A stretch of 64,000 nt of DNA, taken from the NCBI GenBank assembly GCA_945910005.1, contig CAMDTW010000568.1:37874-101873 (forward strand), in the 5' to 3' direction. Shown one piece after another: positions 52,430 to 63,330 of the stretch. The position numbers were made by a program, and so were the translations under genes. Each line of letters starts with the position of its first letter. The stretch's first letter is position 1. The stretch comes from Isoperla grammatica (taxonomy: Eukaryota > Arthropoda > Insecta > Plecoptera > Perlodidae). The notes below the pieces were generated by a model that saw only the letters and a list, made by a program, of their open reading frames with translations, made no database searches and was not told the origin of the DNA.

Positions 52430-52987
52430 GAATCTAGGGTAGGCCTATGCCTAAGTGTATCTAGCTACACTTAAAAGGTATAGCACTAAGGGGCTAAAGT
52501 ATGACTGAATTTTAATGGCTTGAGTGCATATTGCCAAGTTTTATAAATACGCATGCACCATGCGTGCAATTTTCCAATCCACAAATTCCCCCCTAAACCC
52601 TTCGGTGCATGATTTTTTTTTTATTTTTTTTCTAACTTGTCACAATTGATTAGCTTATTTGGGGAAAAAACATTCATTGATGCATTTAGGAATTGTTGGA
52701 GGAAAGGGGGTGTGTTGCTCAGAAGCAACATTGTGCGTAAGGTAAACTTATTTATAAGGATATAAGGTATTCAACATTATTTTGTTTAATTATGCCATCA
52801 TCAGTGCCTAAAGTAACATTAAAACACACACAAAATCAGTAGTACTACAACAATTTGATATGCCTTATTATACATGCATAAATTATAATTTTATAATAAT
52901 TACTGATTTATTTTATGGAAAATATTCCAAAACATGGATCCTATTAGGCTGTAATTTAGACATAAAATACTGGTATGACAGTGGAGG
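52430..52987. repeat. Downstream part of the YqaJ duplication, no gene
   Basis: Matches 62992-63330 (shared TAGGCTTATGCCTAAGTG-like and AAATACGCATGCACCATGCG). Homology ends near AAGGATATAA at 52758 and 63328. The rest is AT-rich without features. Confidence 0.5.
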
Positions 52988-53364
52988 CCTACCCAGGGAC
53001 TGCCACCTTATCGTGGTGGGCAGGTTTGCGTGCTTTGTTGATCCCGAGAGCTATGCCGGCGGAAGCGTATGCTTCTGGTAGGGCCACCCAAGCCGGACTG
53101 GTCGAGGAGGAGAAGTCAGACGAAGTGCAGTCCACACCCCAATCCCCTTTCCCCCCCACTGTCCCATTGAATATTTCTCCTCCCACTTGGCCCTGCCCTC
53201 CCTTGCTGGACTCCCGTATGACGACTCACGCGACGTACAATGGATCTAATTCGGATGTGGCTTTATTCTTCATTATCATCTTTCTCATCTTCATTATCAC
53301 CCGCTCATCGTCTCGATTAGCCATCGTTGCATAAATATGAGACGTTAAGCCCCATTAATCAATC
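52988..53364 (+). mobile_element. SINE-A, full-length
   Basis: Begins CCTACCCAGGG (one change from consensus) and ends ATTAATCAATC. The flanking GCCTA match is too short to be sure of a target duplication. The P1 helix of its ribozyme would have one A-C mismatch; P2, P3 and CGAA are intact. Confidence 0.9.
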
Positions 53365-53612
53365 GCCTAAATTTGTGTATACATGTATTTAGACACACCT
53401 ACAGGTATGGCCTACCGGTACCTATTTCATATGCACACTGTGCCTCAGTGGCTCATCTTTTCACATATGCCCTAGGTCTATTTTTAATTGAAATTAAACT
53501 TTGTGAAGCAATTTTAATTTATATGGTAACAGAGTCCGACTTAACATTTCGAACACTCAGTCCAGGTGTAGCCAGAACAACTTGGCAACTTGCACTGCTG
53601 CCTCTTCTCTAA

Positions 53613-54574
53613 CTATGTTGGCCAATGGCTTTGTTGGTCTTGTCGCACGTCTTTTGGAGGGACAGGAACAGCTGGCCCATTCCTCTTCTTGGCTTGCAGC
53701 TCTACTTCGAGGTCATTGGATGGCCGTCCTCTTCTAATCGTTGGAAGACCCATTTTGCATAAGGAAGTTGCCAATTCTATAGGGAAATCTCCCAAAGTCA
53801 TTGTTTGAATTGATACCCCCTTGTCAGCTTCTGCTCTGCGGTACAACAACCAAGCATTGACTATGACCAGATCCAAGAGGTAGTAGAGAGACGGAAGTAC
53901 CATTTTTTTGACCGAATACCGATTTTATGCCTTCCCATTATGCTGTCAAGCAAATCGACTCCACCAATGCGTTTGTTATACATTTTTATAACGTTTGGGC
54001 AGTCTACGTCGATTCTTGTTTTTAGTTTCCTGTCATAGCGCTTCACTCGAGTGGTTGGAAGCACTCCAGTCAATGTCGAAAGTAGTGTGACAGCTTTGTT
54101 GTCTTTCCAAATTATGTAAGAAACAGTTGCATCGTCCACTCTACCTACAAACTCCTCTGAGTAACCTCTGTTTGACTTTTTTAGACAATCATCTTTAGGG
54201 AGCTTACATTTTGGGACTCTGTTCCGTCTAACAGTCCCTAACGAATAGATACAATTCTTTTTCAGGTACACAAGAAGAGGTACCGATGTGAAGTAATTGT
54301 CAAAGTACAATTTATGGTTTACATCATTTGGTACATTCCTGCTTAGTCTTACAACAACATCTGAGCTTGCACCAAGATCATCTTCCCCAGGTTGCCGTTC
54401 GTCATTCTCCTGCCCGGAAGAAATCTCAAAGTCATAGGCAACGCCGCTGACTCCAGACAAAACCCACAGTTTATAGCGAAGGCGGTTTATGAGATCCTCA
54501 CAGAATATCACATGAAATGGAACATTCACAAATGCATTTTTATTATAAGCCTTGAGTAGATCAGAAAGTGGCAC
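53613..54574 (-). pseudogene. piggyBac transposase (PGBD-like), frameshifted
   Basis: Reads LWVLSGVSGVAYDFEISSGQ, then NHKLYFDNYFTSVPLLVYLK (second catalytic Asp region) and NKRIGGVDLLDSIMGRHKIG (third Asp region). After SKKWYFRL a frame slip near 53885 continues as YYLLDLVIVNAWLLYRR. The C-terminal Cys-rich domain is not seen; the frame ends with KKRNGPAVPVPPKDVRQDQQ. The first catalytic Asp region upstream was not found. A TTAA-flanked non-autonomous element at 19076-19999 could have used an enzyme of this class. Confidence 0.85.
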
Positions 54575-54689
54575 GACCTTATGCCAGTAATAAGCATTCC
54601 TAACTGGACCTGGCCCTAATACTTTGCTTTTGTTTCATTGTTATGGTGTTGCCACTTACGTTTCAACAATTTGCTTTCTTGGCCAGTTC

Positions 54690-55190
54690 AATACCCCCTC
54701 ATGTTTTGCCCGCCCCAAAACATTTCACCTCTAAGAGGCAGTTGTAATCAGTGACAATACTGATACCATCAGGGCCGTACCCAAGCAAAAGAACATTTTG
54801 ATTGATCAATACACCAAAATTTTAATTTTTTAAACTTTTTCAACTTTTTTGACGTTACCAGTATCCCGCACATATGCTTCAATGGCATTTGGGTCGTTTT
54901 CAAGGCCAAACGATGTTTGTGCATTTCCCTTGAATGTACTAAAGAACATATTTCGGTGCTTTGTGTGCCAATCTGGATTCCCTTGTACGGTTTTCTGTAT
55001 GTGATACAGCTTATAGAAACGACTGTCCGTTATTCTCACTTTGCTGGTTGAATGCCGTGTCTCCAACTTGGTCCACTGTTAGGAAGCAAATTTCAACAAT
55101 CTCTGCTGCAGATACCACAATACGATCTTCGTAGAAGTCTTGTTCCTCTTGTGAAAGCTGCTGGAGGATAATGTTATCGCTCTGCACTGC
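54690..55190 (-). pseudogene. YqaJ-type nuclease fragment, fourth family
   Basis: From 55190 the sequence reads NIILQQLSQEEQDFYEDRIV, then after a slip VRITDSRFYKLYHI and FKGNAQTSFGLENDPNAIEA, then after another slip LINQNVLLLGYGPDGISIVT with LLEVKCF. PDG and EVKC are the nuclease active-site motifs. At least two frame changes. It lies just upstream of the piggyBac fragment on the same strand and is cut at its 5' side by the MITE at 55191. Confidence 0.65.
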
Positions 55191-56081
55191 GATTCTGAAT
55201 GGGCGACGTTAAGTTAACGCGAACGACACTCGTCGGTAGACTTATCACGCGGTAAGTTAACGCGCGATTCCGAACAACAATTACGTAACGTGCGGTAAAC
55301 GTATCGAAAAGAGGTAGCCGTTGCAGCAGAGCAGCGCCTGTTATATATTAGTTTGTTTATGTTTTCGAGACGGCTGTGCATATTATAGAAAGTTAACCAA
55401 TGAAAACGCGTGAACAAATGCAATCAATTTCAAATCAAGCTGTCAAAAACCAACACAATTCTAAACAAATCTACTCTCAGCTATCTCAAAGGGATTAGAA
55501 GTACTTATTAAATTCCTTCTATGCAGTCACAAATACTGCCTTGCCCTAGTCGTCTTCATTATTTAACTATTCAAGCACCCCGAAGGATTGTGCAACATTT
55601 GCCATCATCGTTAAATTCGTAGAAGTGCGATCTCTAGGCCTAGGCCTAGGGTCGCGGATTGACCCGTCGAGAAGGCTGTGGCCTAGGGCTAGCCTAGACG
55701 AATGAATGCGTGCAGCCAGTTTGAAGTCAAAGTTTCACAAGTAAGGTTATGTTGCCCCTTTACATACGGTTTCCATCTCGCCATGCAATTGATGATGTTT
55801 CTTCATATTGAAATTAATTTAGAAATGCAAATATGTAACAGTTGTATCGTTTACTTACCGAAATCTTTTAATAAATCAAGTAACATAACTGAAGTGGACA
55901 TTCGAAAGTCGGCCATGTTTGTTTAACGCATTGCTAACGGCAGGGGTTAGGGCCATGAAAAGTTTATCGACAGCTGTATCGACGCCTGTCGTTACGAATG
56001 GATCGGGAATCGCGTCGTTACGTTTCCGCCTACCGTAACGACAAGAAAGCTGCGTTAAAGTGATCACGGCCATTCAGAATC
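55191..56081. mobile_element. MITE (~890 bp) inserted in the YqaJ gene
   Basis: Ends GATTCTGAATGG.CG and the inverted CG.CCATTCAGAATC define terminal repeats. GCACTGC flanks both sides (55184-55190 and 56082-56088). The interior contains GTTAACGCG repeats and AGGCCTAGG words and no transposase. The superfamily is uncertain. Confidence 0.72.
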
Positions 56082-56088
56082 GCACTGC

Positions 56089-56373
56089 TGGAACGAGTGG
56101 GAGACGGTTGGTGGCTCACAAGATATGATAAAGTCGGTGGCATACGAACGTATTTCTTTCACAGGGAGTAAAATTTCCACTTGGTCGGAGGGTATTTTTT
56201 GTAGGCCGACTCGTCGTTTATCGAAATGTATGGCAATCCATGTCGTTGTTTATTACGTCCATGGCCGACTTGTAAACGTCTTTCCTGCGGTCTTCCCTTA
56301 CGGTCTCGGGAACTTCGTGGAAGAGGAGACAGTAACGTCGGGTATACTGCTCCAGCCCTTCAACTCTCTCATC
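56089..56373. other. No gene assigned
   Basis: On the minus strand the stretch next to the MITE may continue the YqaJ gene upstream, but no motif is clear. Confidence 0.3.
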
Positions 56374-56640
56374 TTAGGATGTTACTTTGGCTGAGATAGC
56401 TGCAATCTCAAGTTGAAGTTTATTCATACTGGTTTGAAACGTGTTTTTAAAATCCGCAAAAGATGATTGAAGTTCATCAATCCCAATCGGTAGACCCATA
56501 TTTTGCTGCTCAACTTCAGAGCGAGACTGTTCATTTCGAACCTTTTTAGCCTTGAGTTGAGCTTCATAGGTTGTTATTTTGTCTCTTATTTCTTGTTGAA
56601 AGTTGAGGATGTTTTTGGATGCAGCAATTGAAGGGCTCAA
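56374..56640 (-). CDS. Unidentified coiled-coil frame
   Basis: An 88-residue frame rich in Glu, Lys, Gln and Ala with heptad-like spacing (IRDKITTYEAQLKAKKVRNE, then MNKLQLEIAAISAKVTS). I do not recognise a family. Its neighbours are transposon fragments and it has no clear start context, so it may be an exon of an element protein or chance. Confidence 0.3.
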   Translation of the reverse strand: MSPSIAASKNILNFQQEIRDKITTYEAQLKAKKVRNEQSRSEVEQQNMGLPIGIDELQSSFADFKNTFQTSMNKLQLEIAAISAKVTS

Positions 56641-56914
56641 TGCAGTAACCAGTTATGTCACTTTAAGTAATTTGTTCAGGAGAGACAAAAAACTTTCCAC
56701 ACCATGCATGCTTCATTTTAAACAAAAATCCTGTTAACAATCCTTGGATCTTTACTTTTTACATATATTTACAAATCACTTTTTTTTTTTAATTTTAACC
56801 CAAGTACTTAAACTTGTAAAGGAAGTGTACTTAACTGCTTTTTGATCTGTAACATGTTTTAATTATGTAAAATAGCATAACATGTACAAAATATACATTT
56901 TTCAAATACTGTTT
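56641..56914. other. AT-rich, nothing seen
   Basis: Ends at the SINE target AAATACTGTTT. Confidence 0.3.
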
Positions 56915-57288
56915 AGCCCGTCTGGGCCCGGGGAAGAATAGGCCCAGAGTGACTCTGCTAGTCGTAAGAGGCGACAAAAGGAGACCCGTCTCGGCCCGGG
57001 TTAGAATAGGTCCAGAGTGACTCTGCTAGTCGTAAGAGGCGACAAAAGGAGACCCTGCCCCTCCCCCCCCCCCCCTACTGTCCCACTGAATATTTCTCCT
57101 CCCACATGGCCCTGCCCCTCCCTTGCTGGACTCCCGTATGACGACCCACGCGACGTACAATGGACCTGATTCGGATCTGGCTTTATTCTTCATCATCATC
57201 TTTCTCATCTTCATTATCACCTGCTCATCGTCTCGATTGGCCATAGTTGCGAAAATATGAGACGTTAAGCCCCATTAATCAATCAATC
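56915..57288 (+). mobile_element. SINE-B dimer: extra head joined to a full unit
   Basis: A lone 70-base head B (to GGAGACC) is followed directly by a second head starting CGTCTCGGCCCGGG and the complete body. AAATACTGTTT (56904-56914) and AAATAATGTTT (57289-57299) flank the pair, 10 of 11 matching, so both pieces came in together. Confidence 0.85.
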
Positions 57289-57410
57289 AAATAATGTTTC
57301 TCAACCTATAGTAGGCCTTTACTACTTACATCATAACTCCACTGGAATAATGTTCATACTAGACATAAAGAGAAAAATATAGATAGGTATATAAATCTAA
57401 AATACATGTT

Positions 57411-57746
57411 TTATCTGTTGTTACGGGAATAATGTGACGTTCGAGTTGGCATTGAAGTGATAAAAGCGTCAATCTGTGATTTTACTTCATCAGACACAGC
57501 ATTGGGCCGGTTTCTGTGGAAGCCTCTTTGGTCAGTAGGTGGAGTAGTGTGTTCACACATGTGTTTTGTTATGCGTAGGAGACGATTCTTTGTGATGCCA
57601 TGCAGCGCTCGGAAAGCCACTTGGCCAACTGGGTATTCAGCACCCATTAAACGAGCCTGCAAATAAAAAAGAACTTGTTGTTTTTGACTGAAATACGTTG
57701 TACACATTATTTGTATCTTCTGGTGAATGTGCCTACAGTCAATCAA
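57411..57746 (-). CDS. Exon of an unplaced transposon protein (DQRGxxxNRP type)
   Basis: Reads VGQVAFRALHGITKNRLLRI, then PPTDQRGFHRNRPNAVSDEV and FITSMPTRTSHYSRNNR. I have seen this combination (FRALHGI.K.RL, DQRG...NRP, FP.R.SHYSR) in uncharacterised invertebrate DNA-transposon proteins, but cannot name the superfamily. The first 25 residues are likely intronic: a splice acceptor-like AG precedes ARLMGAEYP. It may be a downstream gene of the Harbinger locus or independent. Confidence 0.45.
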   Translation of the reverse strand: MIDCRHIHQKIQIMCTTYFSQKQQVLFYLQARLMGAEYPVGQVAFRALHGITKNRLLRITKHMCEHTTPPTDQRGFHRNRPNAVSDEVKSQIDAFITSMPTRTSHYSRNNR

Positions 57747-57978
57747 GGCAAATTTAATTAAAATTAAAGGTTTATCACATTCTTACTTTGTAACAATGTG
57801 TGTAGGGTTTCCGTTTATGCATGATGTAGTTTATGTTAGTACAGTAGTAGGCTACTACATTCAACCCACTGGTACCCTACAAAACTTTCGAAAATTTGCA
57901 GCCTTGCGAAAAGTTGGTGTATACCGTTACCGACCTATAAATCAAATCAAATACGCATCCTCTCCCACAACCTGACAA

Positions 57979-58887
57979 CTAGCTGACCACGAATATGTCT
58001 AGCAGCTGCTGGCAAGAACAAGACCTGGATTTGAATGTCTTCGTCTTTAATGGTTCGTCCGGTTGAGTAACCCTCGCTTCTATGGCCATATTGTGCAGGA
58101 CAGCACAAGCATTAATAATCTGTCCTGCCTTCTGCGGACTGTAGTGCAAAACACGGTGCTTTAAGAGACAACGCCAACGAGCTTTAAGCAGCCCGAAACA
58201 CCTTTCCACAAAGCAACGTGCACGACAGTGTAATGTTCTTCTGGTGTTCCAGTCTGTGCATTTAGGATGGGTAGTATCATCCAGGGTTCATTTGCATACC
58301 CAGAGTCTCCTATAAATATATTACATAGATAAGTATTATAGTAGGCCTGCTCGATAAACTAAGACATTTGGATAAAAAAAAAAAAGTATTGATTTCACTC
58401 TGGTAATTTAGTCATTTTATTAGTCATGTTTTCCAGAAATAATTGAGTGTGAGCAGTTACGTGAAAAACAACCATATAGTTTACCAAGCAGCCATTCTCC
58501 CCGTTCTCGGTTTACATCAAACCGGCGCTGCAACTCTTGTTTGGCCAGAGAGTTACGCTAAATAAATGCATCATTTGTTGCTCCGCCATACCGCGCTTTT
58601 ATGTAAAGGATGCCCATATCATAGAAGCATACCTAGAATAATGTAAGAATGGGATTTACTAGAACAATTTCTTAAAAGAGCCACTGGCACATTGTGTAAT
58701 ATTAATAATTTTGCGTGCAAGGCAATCATTGCTGAACGCTTGTGTCTTACATACAGCCTGAACATTTTTTTAATGAAAACGTTTCCTGTTTACGTAGCTT
58801 TCTTCATGCACTTTTGGCCGCACTATTGCAATTTGGGTACAATCAATGCAGCCTATTACACCTGGCATTCCTGTTGCAGCGTAGAAT
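57979..58887 (-). pseudogene. PIF/Harbinger transposase (HARBI1-like), three exons, decayed
   Basis: Exon 1 (58887-58755) reads FYAATGMPGVIGCIDCTQIA (first catalytic Asp) and HEESYVNRKRFH, then a stop, then KNVQA at a GTATGT donor. Exon 2 (58632-58485) reads ARYGGATNDAFI, a stop, and LAKQELQRRFDVNRERGEWL. Exon 3 (58309-57979) joins in phase as LGDSGYANEPWMILPI (second Asp), then slips to FVERCFGLLKARWRCLLKHR with the Glu of the DDE triad and INACAVLHNMAIEARV. Intron phases agree, so the exon calls are firm, but two stops and one frame slip make this a pseudogene. Confidence 0.85.
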
Positions 58888-59171
58888 CTAAGGGAAAACA
58901 CAAAGCATACGTTAGTGATTGCGAGGGAGTTGAAGAACTGTAGTCAATGCAAAATGTAATTACAACTAAAACATAAATTAGTAATGCATGTTTCTAGTTC
59001 AATTCAAACTTATTTAGATAATTTAGTCTAGGCTACCCAGCAAACACAAATTAGATACCCCGGTTGTAGCCCGCAGGGGCTGCACGTACGGGCACCTCGT
59101 GGGGTACCCGTACTGGACCCGGCTAGAAGTGTCCCCTCGGCCGTATTGGTTCCTTGAACGGGCTGCTAGTA
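58888..59171. other. Intergenic; GC-rich hairpin-forming block before the SINE
   Basis: Between about 59060 and 59165 the sequence is GC-rich, unlike its surroundings, and contains GTACGGGC...GTACCCGTAC inverted words. It could be another retroposon head or an rDNA-like fragment; I cannot identify it. The remainder shows nothing. Confidence 0.3.
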
Positions 59172-59317
59172 CCTGCCCAGGGACTGCCACCTTATCGTGG
59201 TGGGCAGGTTTGCGTGCTTTGTTGATCCCGAGAGCTATGCCGGCGGAAGCGTATGCTTCTGGTAGGGCCAACCAAGCCGGACTGGTCGAGGAGGAGAAGT
59301 CAGACGAAGTGCAGTCC
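59172..59317 (+). ncRNA. HDV-like ribozyme, intact SINE-A copy
   Basis: P1 59172-59178, P2 3' strand 59311-59317, loop TTATCGT and CGAA all match the reference copy at 1628. Confidence 0.66.
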
Positions 59318-59652
59318 ACACCCCAGTCCCCTTTCCCACCCACTGTCCCATTGAATATTTCTCCTCCCACTTGGCCCTGCCCTCCCTTGCTGGACTCCCG
59401 TATGACGACTCACGCGACGTACAATGGATCTGATTCGGATGTGGGTTTATTCTTCATTATCATAATACTCATCTTCATTATCACCCGCTCATCGTCTCGG
59501 TTAGCCATCGTTGCATAAATATGAGACGTTAAGCCCCATTAATCAATCAATCTTTATTCTTCATAATCATCTTTCTCATCTTCATTATCACCCGCTCATC
59601 GTCTCGGTTAGCCATCGTTGCATAAATATGAGACGTTAAGCCCTATTAATCA
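59172..59652 (+). mobile_element. SINE-A plus extra 3'-end unit
   Basis: A full-length unit (59172-~59552) is followed by a second unit consisting only of the last 100 bases (TTTATTCTTCATAATCATC to CCTATTAATCATC). No target duplication was recognised. Confidence 0.88.
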
Positions 59653-59879
59653 TCGGTCCCCTGTGACGTCTGTGAGGCTGGACCTGATACCAGATTTTTC
59701 TTGGAAAAATTGTTCGAGATTTTTGCCTTTTTCTCTTATCCGCCTATTGAGATTGTGGATCCTTCTATTTCTTAAGCCAACTGGAGGTGAAATTCTTCAA
59801 TAATGAGTAAAAACATTCTCAGAGCCATTGTTGCAGAGCAAATTGCTCTCCTCTCCACTTTGCCCCTTTCTTTGTGTTT

Positions 59880-60725
59880 CTAGTAAGAGGCAAAAGTGGA
59901 GGCTATTTTTATCAATACTTCCCAGGTCTCTCTTTTAGAGCGAGTTGTCCTCTTCACCATTTTGATGATCTTCTGAGTCACTCTTGTATACTGCTTAGTG
60001 GCCTTGTTATATTGGTTTGTTGTGACCTCTATCTCCTTTTTATCAAGGTAAATGATGGAGTCCTTGTCAAAGAGAGACATGAATGCCTTCACCTACTCGA
60101 GACAGCCTATCCCTGACATTCCGCAGCTCTCGCATAAGAATTCGTACATGTTACGGTAAGCAACAGCGGCAGTGACACTTCGATCATAAAAGTGGCAGTA
60201 CGTTTGTCGACCTTTGGTTAGTACGTCTGAATTTTTATGTAGCATTTCCTTCATCACTCGTTCCACTGTTATGTCAATTTGCACTTGATTGGTACGGACA
60301 AAATTCAAAACCATGTCCTTCATTTCGGCTGGTATATACTTGCCATCAATAACATTGAAAGGGAACTTTCCGTCATCTCTCTCCCAATGCATCCGTTCTA
60401 TTTGGAATCCATTCACTATCAGTTCTTTGTTTTCGTCTTTCTTATGATTGAAAGAATAGGCTCTGCTTACGGTCTCCGCAACCTTTGGCGCTTGAGTCCC
60501 ATAGCCTAATGGAGGTGTGCCCGTGTACAAATAGTAGGAACTTACCATTGACAATCCACGAGTTATTGACTTGTCAAGTTTTTTTGTATATTCCAAGGAG
60601 TTTTGTTCATCTTCTGTAAGGTTGTCGGGCAGCAACGTCTCGTATATTAGAGTGTTGGGCCTCTGGCGCCAAAGGTTGCGGAGACCGTGAGCAGAGCCTA
60701 TTCTAAATGTTGAAGATTTTCTCAA
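59880..60725 (-). CDS. Unidentified frame of about 280 residues with one in-frame TAG
   Basis: Residues 1-210 run from 60725 to the TAG at 60093-60095, and the same frame continues (VKAFMSLFDKDSIIYLDKKE) to 59880. The region FQIERMHWERDDGKFPFNVI and IDITVERVMKEML looks like genuine protein, but I recognise no family. The first part is compromised, because a 39-bp inverted repeat lies within it (60453-60491 and 60666-60704) and encodes GSAHGLRNLWRQRP. The true start may therefore be downstream of the foldback. A gag-like frame abuts on the opposite strand. Confidence 0.4.
60453..60704. repeat. 39-bp inverted repeat (foldback)
   Basis: AGAATAGGCTCTGCTTACGG (60453) and its complement ending at 60704 match at 38 of 39 positions. 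The spacer is 174 bp. Confidence 0.9.
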
Positions 60726-60892
60726 TTCAGTTGAAGAAGCGGCTATTATTGGAGGATGGACGGAGTCTCAGCAAATTGCCATAACTAAGCTTAAATGTAA
60801 GAAGTTAGCCAAAGATTTCCTTCAAACTAATCGGAAGGTAAACTCTTTAACATCTTGGAAGGATTTTAGAGCACAATTAGAAGTAAGCTTTT
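60704..60892 (+). pseudogene. Retrotransposon gag-like fragment
   Basis: Reads LNVEDFLNSVEEAAIIGGWT, then ITKLKCKKLAKDFLQ and SLTSWKDFRAQLEVSF before a stop. This is the core of Gypsy/DIRS-like gag (W.d...i.....L.G.A..fl, then W..F...L...F). No zinc knuckle or pol follows, and the left end is the foldback arm. Confidence 0.55.
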
Positions 60893-61065
60893 GACCCAGA
60901 GAGCCTCTCGTTCATGCAGAGGAAGCATTTCGGAGATGTGTTCAACTAAATAACAAAACATCTCCAAGTCACGGCCCACCGGAGACAGCCAATGTCCTAA
61001 ACCCGGCCACCGCCCACTAGATGCAATAGCAACCACTACATAGCCAATCATTTTTTAAAATATGC
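60893..61065. other. No feature seen
   Basis: Short unassigned stretch before a SINE. Confidence 0.3.
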
Positions 61066-61306
61066 TATGCCGGCGGAAGCGTATGCTTCTGGTAGGGCCA
61101 CCCTAGCCGGACTGGTCGAGGAGGAGAAGTCAGACGAAATGCAGTCCACACCCCAATCCCCTTTCCTCCTCCTTCCCCTTTCCACCCCGCCCTCCTATTG
61201 TCCCCTTTCCTCCAAACAGCCCCCTATTTCATCTTCATATATCACCCACTCATTGTCTCGATTAGCCTCGTTGCAAAAATATGAGACGTTAAGCCCAAAT
61301 ATCATC
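61066..61306 (+). mobile_element. SINE-A subfamily 2, 5'-truncated
   Basis: Starts ATGCTATGCCGGCGG, has the short body with CCAAACAGCCCCCTATTTC and ends GTTAAGCCCAAATATCATC. It lies immediately downstream of the YqaJ copy 2 block. Confidence 0.85.
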
Positions 61307-61361
61307 TTAACCACAAGAGAAACGCTCTGTCTCACTCACTACGCAACTTCTATGTGACTAA

Positions 61362-62807
61362 CTACTCCACTGCCATCATATTTGTTATGAAGGGGAGCAT
61401 TTGTTTAAAATAAACATTACTAAGCCAACTGATTAGTTCTTGAGCAAATGCCTCGTCAAACGGTGTCTCTATAATTAAGCATTCATCCAATGCCTTGGAA
61501 TGGAGCACAAAACCGCACATGCGAATCCCTGACAAAAGCATGTCAAGTTGTATCTGGCCGTAGTACTTGTGTCTTCTTTTTAATAAGACCGTGCCATTCT
61601 CGAGAACGTTCACACATTTGGCTTGTCTGGCCATTTCCATCCCCCCCCCCCCCCCCCCCTCCCAAGGTCTTGCCAACTTGAAGACATTTCACTTCTTCTA
61701 TCCTGTCACAATGAGTGACAATGCCATCAGGGCTGAATCCCAACCATGGAGCTCCACAATTGACAATCAAACAAAATGTATCAACAGTTTTGCCCGTTTG
61801 TCGCTAATAGGCAGAAAGTGCTAGTGGTTAATTTTCAAGCCCATATGTTGTATGAGCATTACCTTTGAAGTCACTGAATATCAGACCAGAAAGTTTCTTT
61901 TCCCAGTCTCGGGCATTACTCCCTTTACTTAACCATATGTATACAATTCATAGCAACGGCTTCCTGTTATATATACGGACTTTTCTATAAGGTTGCCACA
62001 CATCGCCTACCTGTGCTGTAGTTTCGAGACAGATGTTACTGGTTCGCTTGCTGTTTTGCAAACAAACTTACTGTAGAATGCTACCTCTGTCGGTAAACAG
62101 TTCATCAGACACATTTCACCAGCATTTGATGGTTCCAACATAAGGCTGTTGCTCGAGATTACCATGTCGGTATGTTTTATGTTTTCTACGCTTGTAGTGT
62201 CCTCATGGTGTTCATCGTCTACGATGTTTCTTCTTCGCCGCTTCTCCATGTGGATGCATAACGCTGAATTTTCAGAACCTACATAAATTCAAGATTATCA
62301 GTTTACAAAGTCAAATCCACAGGGCAATAGCAAATACTCTAACAATAGGTATAATAATAATTCCACTCCTTTTAAAATCTGTTTTATAACACTGTATAGG
62401 ATAAATAGGAGAAAGTTCCTGCATGTTATTATCTAGATATATTTTTTAAATGAGCCATGGGAACTATGATCTCTACTGAAGAATAAACTAATGTTTTAAG
62501 TTTGATGTTAAAAATCATAAAAAAAAAAATATGCAAGTTGTTTCAACTTGAAAACTAGTGAATCAAAGGTATAGCTATGTAGACCTGACTCTGACCTGAT
62601 AAAACTATCCGCAGCAATTCAGCTCTCAAATCCTCGGCCACAGGCTGTGGTTGGTGCCGACCGTTATATGGCGTAGTCTTCTTCTGTGGATGGCAGTATT
62701 CTCTTACTCGGGCTGGTTCGTGCATGGCTTTTGAAATTGCCTTTATTTTCCCCCATTGGTTCTCCAATGTACTACAACTAAGGTCCTCTATACTATCAAT
62801 TGGTTGT
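61362..62807 (-). pseudogene. YqaJ-type nuclease gene, family 1, copy 2
   Basis: Paralogue of 49297-51435 without the SINE dimer. Exon a (62807-62596, acceptor TTTCAG, donor CAG|GTCAGA) encodes VREYCHPQKKTTPYNGRHQP. Exon b starts at 62278 (SALCIHMEKRRRRNIVDDEH), slips frame near 62030 and again before NCGAPWLGFSPDGIVTH, keeps IEEVKCLQVGKT, then has a 19-C run and continues KRRHKYYGQIQLDML and ALDECLIIETPFDEAFAQEL to the stop at 61362. The active-site motifs are present, but the frame is broken upstream. Confidence 0.75.
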
Positions 62808-63330
62808 CTGAAATTTATAACATTCATTTATCATTAAAGAAGATAGGGCAATGTTTGCTTACATGGGAGTGCTAGGCATCATAGGCTACATCTGCGGTAA
62901 GGAAGTATGCACAGAGTGCAGTATTTTGCTTTAAAGTCAATATCATCGAACACAAAGCACAAACCATTTCTCCAACTTACAATGCAGCTAATTGAATCTT
63001 GGGTAGGCTTATGCCTAAGTGAATCTAGCTACACTTAAAGGGTATAACACTAAGGGGCTAAAGTATGACTGAATTTTAATGGCTTGAGTGCATATGGCCA
63101 AGTTTTATAAATACGCATGCACCATGCGTGCAATTTTCCAATCCACAAATTCCCATCTTCCCACCTTCAGTGCATGATTTTTTTTAAATTTTTTTTTCTA
63201 ACTTGTCACAATTGATAGCTTATTTGGGGGGAAAAAATTCATAAATGCATTTAGGAATTGTGGGAGGAAAGGGGGAGTGTTGCTCAAAAGCAAAATTGTG
63301 CGTAAGGTATACTTAATTATAAGGATATAA

